Under the pieces are notes generated by a model. The model searched no databases. It saw only the letters and a list, made by a program, of their open reading frames with translations, and was not told the origin of the DNA. Position numbers and translations under genes: made by a program. This document shows positions 4,529 to 8,417 of a stretch of DNA of 8,417 nucleotides, in pieces; positions within the stretch are counted from its first letter, which is position 1, and each line of letters starts with the position of its first letter. The stretch lies in NCBI GenBank assembly GCA_038230695.1, contig JBBRMT010000215.1, forward strand, positions 1 through 8,417, read 5' to 3'. The stretch comes from QHBQ01 sp038230695. Lineage in GTDB: Bacteria > Chloroflexota > Chloroflexia > QHBQ01.

Positions 4529-7498
4529 GTGCTTAAGTCATCTCGATTCGTGGCGCTGCTCGTCCTTGCGCTAGCGTTGCTCAATGTCTCCCTAATTGTC
4601 AGCCAGAGCAGCGCAGCCGCTCATATAACCACCCTGAGCGGGGAGAGGGTAAGATTCGCCTCCCCCACCGAGGGAGGCGGGGAGAGGGCCAGCGCACCGG
4701 CGCTTGACTATATCTTCGGCGATGGGCGTGAAGGCGACGCGCTGGTGCCTTCAGGCGTGACCAACTATATAAATCAGGTGCGTAGCACGGTGGTTGCCAA
4801 CGGCACGATGGCTACGGTTGCCAACTCCTCTTCCTTCGCGGCGGGCGACATGGTGCTGTTCCACCAGACGGTCGGTACTGGCGCGGGCAACTACGAGTAC
4901 GACGATATTGCGCTGATAACAGGCACCCAGTGGTTGCTAGCTACGCCGCTTGCCCACAACTATACCGCTGGCGCACAGGTGGTCAAAGTGCCACAGTACC
5001 ACAACCTGACCATCCAGGACGGCGGCACCCTGACCGTATTGCCCTGGGATGGCAGCACCGGCGGGGTGATGACGCTCAAGGCATCGGGGATGATCAGTGT
5101 GACTGGCAGCGGGGTCATCTCGGCAACGGCGACGGGTTATCGCGGCGGCGCGGGCGGCACCAACACCGCCCGCACCGCTCACCAGGGCGCGGCATACACC
5201 GGCCTGGGTACGATTAACTACACTGCCAACTACGACAGCGGCGGCGGCGGCGCGGCAGTTAGCGAGCCGGGTGAAGGAGGAGGCGGCGGCGGCGCATATG
5301 GCACCGTAGGCCAGCCCGGGTTGGCGGGCCAATGGGCCAACGCCTTCGGCGGGCAGGGAGGGGCGACGGTTGGCACAGCTAACCTTAGCACTGCCTTCTT
5401 CGGTGGCGCGGGTGGTGGCGGTGGTGGCGCGGCAGTTACCGCCAACGCACACGGCGGTGCGGGTGGCATCGGTGGCGGCATCGCCATCATCTACGGATAC
5501 CAGATCAGCGGCGGCGGCATCGTCGCCAACGGGCAGGATGGTGGCGCTGGCGTGTCTGGCAGCAGTGATGGTGGTAGCGGCGGTGGTGGCGCAGGTAGTG
5601 GCGGCGGCCTCCGAATTGTGGGCAGTGATATAAGCACGCTAAATGCCTATGCCGTTGGTGGCATGGGCGGCATGGCTAACTTGCCCCAAAGCGGCAATGG
5701 CGGCAACGGTGGCGATGGTCGCATCCGCATCGAATATTGCAACTCCTACTCCCCTGGCAGCATCAATCCAGCGCCCAGCGTGGCGCAGATCAGCTGCCCA
5801 CCACCGCCTACCCCAACGCCCACCCCCACCGCAACGATCACCGATACGCCTAATGCAACCGCAACCGCAACGCCGACCCCAATCCAACATGGCGCGTGCT
5901 ACAACCTGCACATCCTCATTGCCTATGCCGACAACACGCCGCCCGCTGCTCTACAGACTGCCTTGCTGACCCAGACGCAGGTATCAGCTGTGGATCTCTT
6001 TGACGCGGGCAGCTATACTACCACCCTGAGCCAATTTGAGCCATATCAGATCGTGGTGCCTTTCAGCAATGTCACGTATCGTGACAACGTAACCCTGGGC
6101 AACAACTTGGCCGACTATGTTGATCAGGGCGGCATCGTAGTTGCCCCTAACAACGACTGGCTGGCGGGCTTCGGCTATAGCATCGGTGGACGCTGGGCCA
6201 GCGATGGCTACAACCCGTTCCAGATCAGCAGCCCAGTGTATATGAACAACACCAATGGCACCCTCGGTGTTTACGACCATGGTAGCGAGTTTATGCAGGG
6301 CGTGACCACGCTGGATGCTTCCCGCCGCATGACCACCACCGTTGCTTCAGGCGCGGCGTTGGTGGCATCCTGGCATGAGGCAGGTGGCAGCCCACTGCTG
6401 GCGGTCAAGGGCCGCGTCCTGGGTGTTAGCGCCTACCTCGGCAGTAACTACGGTCAGGTATCCAGTGGCGATTGGGCCACGCTGATCGTCAACGCCAGCA
6501 CACTTTTGCCGCCCTGCCCCACCCCCACCCCTCCGCCCTCGCCCAGCAATACGCCCAGCAATACGCCCACCAGCGCTCCCAGCAATACGCCAACCGTAAC
6601 CCATACTCCGCTGCCAACTGAAACTCCTGGCGGACCAAGTGACACACCCACCGATACGCCCACCAATACCGATACGCCGACCGACACCCCCACCTCATCG
6701 CCAACCGAGACTCCCGGCGGGCCGAGCGACACGCCCGCGCCACCCACCAATACGGCCAGTGCGACTGACACACCGCTGCCCAGCAATACGCCCCTGCCTA
6801 CAGAGACCCCCGGCGGGCCGAGCGACACGCCCGCGCCGCCCACCAACACCAACACGCCAGCACCTAGCAACACTCCTGGTGGGCCGAGCGACACGCCCGC
6901 GCCACCCACCCGTACCCCCACCGACTGCGCCAACCCCTTTGTGGATGTGCAGGGTAACATCTTTTACGGCGCAATCCACTACCTTAACTGTGGCGGCGTG
7001 ATCAACGGCACCGATGCCAGCCACTACACCCCGGCAGGCACGGCCACTCGCGGGCAGTTCGCCAAAATCGTGGTACTCGGCTTCGGCCTGACGTTCTATA
7101 CCCCCAGCGGCGGGACGCGGGACTTCACCGATGTGCCGCCCAGCTACTTCGCCTATCTCTACATCGAAACTGGCCTACACGCTGCCATTCTCAGCGGCTT
7201 CGATGCCGCCAGTTGCATTGCGGCGGGTGCAACCCCGCCCTGCTACCTGCCCAATCGCGCCATTACTCGCGGCCAGCTTACCAAGCTGGTAGTCGGCGCA
7301 GCCCACTATCCCCTGGTTACGCCCGGCACTCCGACATTCACCGATGTGCCACCCAGCAACGTCTTCTACATCGCTATCGAAACGGCCCACGCGCACGGCG
7401 TGATCAACGGCTACCCCGACCACACCTTCCGCCCCAACAACTCAATCCGCCGCGACGAGATGGCCCAGATTGTGTTCAAGGGGGTTACTTCACCATAG
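4529..7498 (+). CDS. Exported multidomain surface protein with Gly-rich region, Thr/Pro linkers and three SLH domains
   Basis: A 989-residue protein probably held on the cell envelope by C-terminal SLH repeats. Order: signal peptide 1-31 (MLKSSRF, hydrophobic core, SSAAA before H32); a repeat-derived segment at about 36-54; a region of hydrophobic beta-type repeats to about 200; a Gly-rich, low-complexity region at about 204-400; a Thr/Pro linker at about 424-454; an unrecognised globular domain at 456-663 with Cys near each end (C457, C663); a second Thr/Pro linker at 664-798 containing TPGGPSDTP four times; and SLH repeats at about 802-855, 865-928 and 937-989. The SLH repeats show FTDVPPS twice and TRGQ, TRGQ and RRDE where TRAE is usual. 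GTG 4529 is chosen over ATG 4511 because of AAGGAG 7 nt upstream and because it gives a clean signal peptide. No clear promoter was seen. Role (adhesion, sheath or surface layer) is inferred only. Confidence 0.88.
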   Translation: MLKSSRFVALLVLALALLNVSLIVSQSSAAAHITTLSGERVRFASPTEGGGERASAPALDYIFGDGREGDALVPSGVTNYINQVRSTVVANGTMATVANSSSFAAGDMVLFHQTVGTGAGNYEYDDIALITGTQWLLATPLAHNYTAGAQVVKVPQYHNLTIQDGGTLTVLPWDGSTGGVMTLKASGMISVTGSGVISATATGYRGGAGGTNTARTAHQGAAYTGLGTINYTANYDSGGGGAAVSEPGEGGGGGGAYGTVGQPGLAGQWANAFGGQGGATVGTANLSTAFFGGAGGGGGGAAVTANAHGGAGGIGGGIAIIYGYQISGGGIVANGQDGGAGVSGSSDGGSGGGGAGSGGGLRIVGSDISTLNAYAVGGMGGMANLPQSGNGGNGGDGRIRIEYCNSYSPGSINPAPSVAQISCPPPPTPTPTPTATITDTPNATATATPTPIQHGACYNLHILIAYADNTPPAALQTALLTQTQVSAVDLFDAGSYTTTLSQFEPYQIVVPFSNVTYRDNVTLGNNLADYVDQGGIVVAPNNDWLAGFGYSIGGRWASDGYNPFQISSPVYMNNTNGTLGVYDHGSEFMQGVTTLDASRRMTTTVASGAALVASWHEAGGSPLLAVKGRVLGVSAYLGSNYGQVSSGDWATLIVNASTLLPPCPTPTPPPSPSNTPSNTPTSAPSNTPTVTHTPLPTETPGGPSDTPTDTPTNTDTPTDTPTSSPTETPGGPSDTPAPPTNTASATDTPLPSNTPLPTETPGGPSDTPAPPTNTNTPAPSNTPGGPSDTPAPPTRTPTDCANPFVDVQGNIFYGAIHYLNCGGVINGTDASHYTPAGTATRGQFAKIVVLGFGLTFYTPSGGTRDFTDVPPSYFAYLYIETGLHAAILSGFDAASCIAAGATPPCYLPNRAITRGQLTKLVVGAAHYPLVTPGTPTFTDVPPSNVFYIAIETAHAHGVINGYPDHTFRPNNSIRRDEMAQIVFKGVTSP
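4638..4688. repeat. Palindromic repeat inside coding sequence
   Basis: A perfect 8-bp stem, CGCCTCCC (4657-4664) with GGGAGGCG (4672-4679), and a 7-nt loop is bracketed by two exact copies of GCGGGGAGAGGG (4638-4649 and 4677-4688) spaced by 39 nt, a multiple of three. It encodes a Gly/Glu/Arg-rich segment just after the signal peptide. It looks like an intergenic-type palindrome that has become translated. Confidence 0.6.
6542..6589 (+). repeat. 12-bp coding repeats (Pro-Ser-Asn-Thr)
   Basis: CCCAGCAATACG is repeated exactly at 6542-6553, 6554-6565 and 6578-6589, with a variant unit between, and once more at 6779-6790. It encodes the PSNT units of the second Thr/Pro linker. Confidence 0.75.
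6623..6898 (+). repeat. Four dispersed 27-bp coding repeats (TPGGPSDTP)
   Basis: The 27-nt unit for TPGGPSDTP occurs in frame at 6623-6649, 6710-6736, 6806-6832 and 6872-6898. The last three are nearly the same in DNA and continue into APPT; the first has diverged at several third positions. This fits duplication with later drift in the linker. Confidence 0.8.
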
Positions 7499-7500
7499 GA

Positions 7501-7535
7501 AAGGTAGAAGGTAGAAGGCAGAAGGTAGAATGAAG
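7501..7535. repeat. Heptamer tandem repeat (AAGGTAG)
   Basis: Units AAGGTAG, AAGGTAG, AAGGCAG, AAGGTAG and a decayed AATGAAG follow the surface-protein stop directly. Heptanucleotide tandem repeats between genes are known from filamentous cyanobacteria; here it is an analogy only. Confidence 0.7.
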
Positions 7536-7559
7536 TCTCAACTTCGGCAGCGAACTGTA

Positions 7560-7636
7560 TGCGCGTCAGGTTCTTGACGAGTAAACGTTCAGTAGGGGCG
7601 AACCATCGTTCGCCCTGTTGGGGTATGCAAGAACAT
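7560..7636. repeat. Flanking direct repeat, right copy (contains type B palindrome)
   Basis: Counterpart of 4421-4497, same orientation. GGGCGAAC (7596-7603) and GTTCGCCC (7608-7615) form an 8-bp hairpin with loop CATC. Confidence 0.6.
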
Positions 7637-7647
7637 AACGCAAACCC

Positions 7648-7667
7648 GCGAACCGTCGTTCGCCCTG
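7648..7667. repeat. Type B palindrome, extra copy in the ndk promoter
   Basis: GCGAAC (7648-7653) and GTTCGC (7658-7663) flank loop CGTC. These 20 nt match 7598-7617 at 19 positions, exactly 50 nt farther on. The copy occupies the place where the ndk -35 box would be. Confidence 0.65.
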
Positions 7668-7674
7668 GGTGATA

Positions 7675-7683
7675 TGGTATAAT
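7675..7683 (+). promoter_or_regulatory. ndk promoter, extended -10
   Basis: TGGTATAAT, with TATAAT at 7678-7683, is an extended -10 and shares the 10-mer ATGGTATAAT with the GH13 promoter. No TTGACA-like box lies 16-18 nt upstream. The predicted transcript starts near 7690, giving a leader of about 65 nt. Confidence 0.65.
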
Positions 7684-7714
7684 AGCCCTGCCGATATTGC
7701 TTCGGCGGGGCTAT
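7682..7714 (+). promoter_or_regulatory. 13-bp inverted repeat over the ndk transcription start
   Basis: ATAGCCCTGCCGA (7682-7694) pairs with TCGGCGGGGCTAT (7702-7714) with only one T-G wobble around a 7-nt loop, TATTGCT. The left arm overlaps the end of the -10 box and the expected start site, so it could be a protein-binding operator on DNA. Only the inner part could fold in the RNA if transcription starts near 7690. Confidence 0.6.
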
Positions 7715-7742
7715 CACTAGCCATTATCACCAATTCCAAATC

Positions 7743-7748
7743 AAGGAG
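7743..7748 (+). promoter_or_regulatory. ndk ribosome-binding site (decides TTG start)
   Basis: AAGGAG lies 8 nt before the TTG at 7757 and fixes that unusual start codon. Confidence 0.8.
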
Positions 7749-7756
7749 AAATCACT

Positions 7757-8212
7757 TTGTCGCAAGAACGAACCCTGGTTATTATCAAGCCCGATGGCAT
7801 CCAGCGCGGGCTGACTGGCGAAATCATCAGTCGCTTGGAGCGACGCGGCTTGAAGATCATCGCCGCCAAGATGATGCAGGTGAGTGAGAGTCTCGCCAGC
7901 CGCCACTATTCGATGCACGAAGGCAAGCCTTTCTATCCCGGCCTGATTGATTACATTGCCTCCTCGCCCGTGCTGGTGCTGGTCTTCGAGGGCAAGAACG
8001 CCATCCAACTGGTACGCAACACAGTCGGCGCTACCAACCCAGTCAACTCCGCGCCCGGTACCATTCGCGGTGACTTCGCGGTGGAGACGGGCCGCAACCT
8101 GATCCACGCCTCCGACTCGCCGGAGTCCGCTGCCACCGAGATCGCCAACTTCTTCAAGGATGCCGAGATACACAGCTACGAGCGGGCCACCGACCGCTGG
8201 ATCAGCGAATAA
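7757..8212 (+). CDS. ndk: Nucleoside diphosphate kinase
   Basis: Cytosolic enzyme that moves the gamma-phosphate of ATP to other (d)NDPs through a phospho-histidine, balancing NTP and dNTP pools. It has 151 residues, a little longer than many bacterial forms. TLVIIKPDGIQRGL (6-19) carries the nucleotide-site Lys (K11); Y51, R87 and R104 fall at the expected places; and the active-site segment NLIHASDS (114-121) has catalytic His117, with Ala where Gly is most common. Translation begins at TTG 7757, directly giving MSQERTLVIIKPDG, with AAGGAG 8 nt upstream. It appears to be transcribed alone from the extended -10 promoter at 7675-7683. Confidence 0.97.
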   Translation: MSQERTLVIIKPDGIQRGLTGEIISRLERRGLKIIAAKMMQVSESLASRHYSMHEGKPFYPGLIDYIASSPVLVLVFEGKNAIQLVRNTVGATNPVNSAPGTIRGDFAVETGRNLIHASDSPESAATEIANFFKDAEIHSYERATDRWISE

Positions 8213-8268
8213 ATCAGCAAAAACATGAGTCATCCCGAAGTTTGTGCGGGCAGTGGGGTGGCACGATC

Positions 8269-8413
8269 CTAAGCCCCCAGCGGGGGTTGGGGGAGAATCT
8301 TGACCACAACTGATGCCCATCGTAATCATTTTCGGCTAGCCGCTGAGTTAATGCTAGCGATAAGCATGATCGCGGTTGTGAGATTCTCCCCCAAACCCCC
8401 GCTGGGGGCTTAG
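8269..8413. mobile_element. MITE-like element with 32/33-bp terminal inverted repeats
   Basis: The left arm 8269-8300 begins CTAAGCCCCCAGCGGGGG; the right arm 8381-8413 is its reverse complement with one extra A. A further CACAAC (8305-8310) and GTTGTG (8375-8380) extend the pairing after a 4-nt bulge. The centre (about 64 nt) holds the perfect palindrome CGGCTAGCCG (8333-8342) and the small hairpin ATGCT/AGCAT (8351-8355, 8363-8367), but no reading frame. Each arm has its own CCCCC-AGC-GGGGG hairpin. No target-site duplication is visible, so it could instead be a paired REP-type repeat. It starts 57 nt after the ndk stop. Confidence 0.6.
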
Positions 8414-8417
8414 TTTG

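Noticed and set aside
5230..5490. Pro/Ala-rich - strand frame
   Set aside because: Antisense of the Gly-rich region, where GGC codons read as GCC and CCG; no independent support.
6454..6960. Val/Gly-rich - strand frame of 168 codons
   Set aside because: It is the antisense of the Thr/Pro linker; its repetitive composition follows from the coding repeats on the + strand.
7532..7545. Terminator for the surface-protein gene (GAAGT-CTCA-ACTTC hairpin)
   Set aside because: The stem is only 5 bp, AT-rich, and not followed by a T-run.
7574..7579. TTGACG as a -35 box
   Set aside because: No -10-like hexamer lies at a suitable distance downstream.

Overview
The window looks like a high-GC genome of the phylum Chloroflexota (filamentous Chloroflexia type). 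This is inferred from protein style: a secreted protein with Thr/Pro 'TNTPTNTP' linkers and SLH domains, a stand-alone GH13 enzyme beside a P450, and small palindromic repeats of the GTAGGGGCG type between genes. No marker gene is present, so the phylum is likely and the genus is not resolved.

Layout. (1) 1-677, + strand: 3' part of a UbiA-family membrane prenyltransferase that enters from the left edge. (2) 678-794: convergent intergenic region with a palindrome and a 7-bp tandem repeat. (3) 795-1313, - strand: apt, adenine phosphoribosyltransferase; the best start is a TTG with a strong ribosome-binding site, not the farther ATG at 1427. (4) 1314-1462: divergent promoter region with one extended -10 promoter per strand. 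(5) 1463-2944 and 2965-4302, + strand: a GH13 amylase/neopullulanase-like enzyme and a cytochrome P450, 20 nt apart and probably co-transcribed. (6) 4303-4528: repeat-rich intergenic region. (7) 4529-7498, + strand: a 989-residue exported multidomain protein (signal peptide, Gly-rich region, Thr/Pro linker, an unrecognised domain of about 200 residues, second Thr/Pro linker, three SLH repeats); the start is moved to a GTG at 4529. (8) 7499-7756: heptamer tandem repeats, two palindromes, the ndk promoter and a long hairpin on the promoter. (9) 7757-8212, + strand: ndk, nucleoside diphosphate kinase, TTG start. (10) 8213-8417: a MITE-like element with 32/33-bp terminal inverted repeats.

The genes do not form one pathway. 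apt and ndk are nucleotide housekeeping genes, and UbiA acts in quinone, chlorophyll or lipid prenylation. The GH13-P450 pair and the SLH surface protein are the accessory content. The most unusual material is (a) the surface protein, which carries a palindromic repeat inside its coding sequence just after the signal peptide and an uncharacterised extracellular domain, and (b) several families of small palindromic or tandem repeats in almost every intergenic gap, including a diverged direct repeat of about 77 nt that flanks the surface-protein gene. I saw no convincing new defence or mobile-gene system, CRISPR array, tRNA or rRNA.
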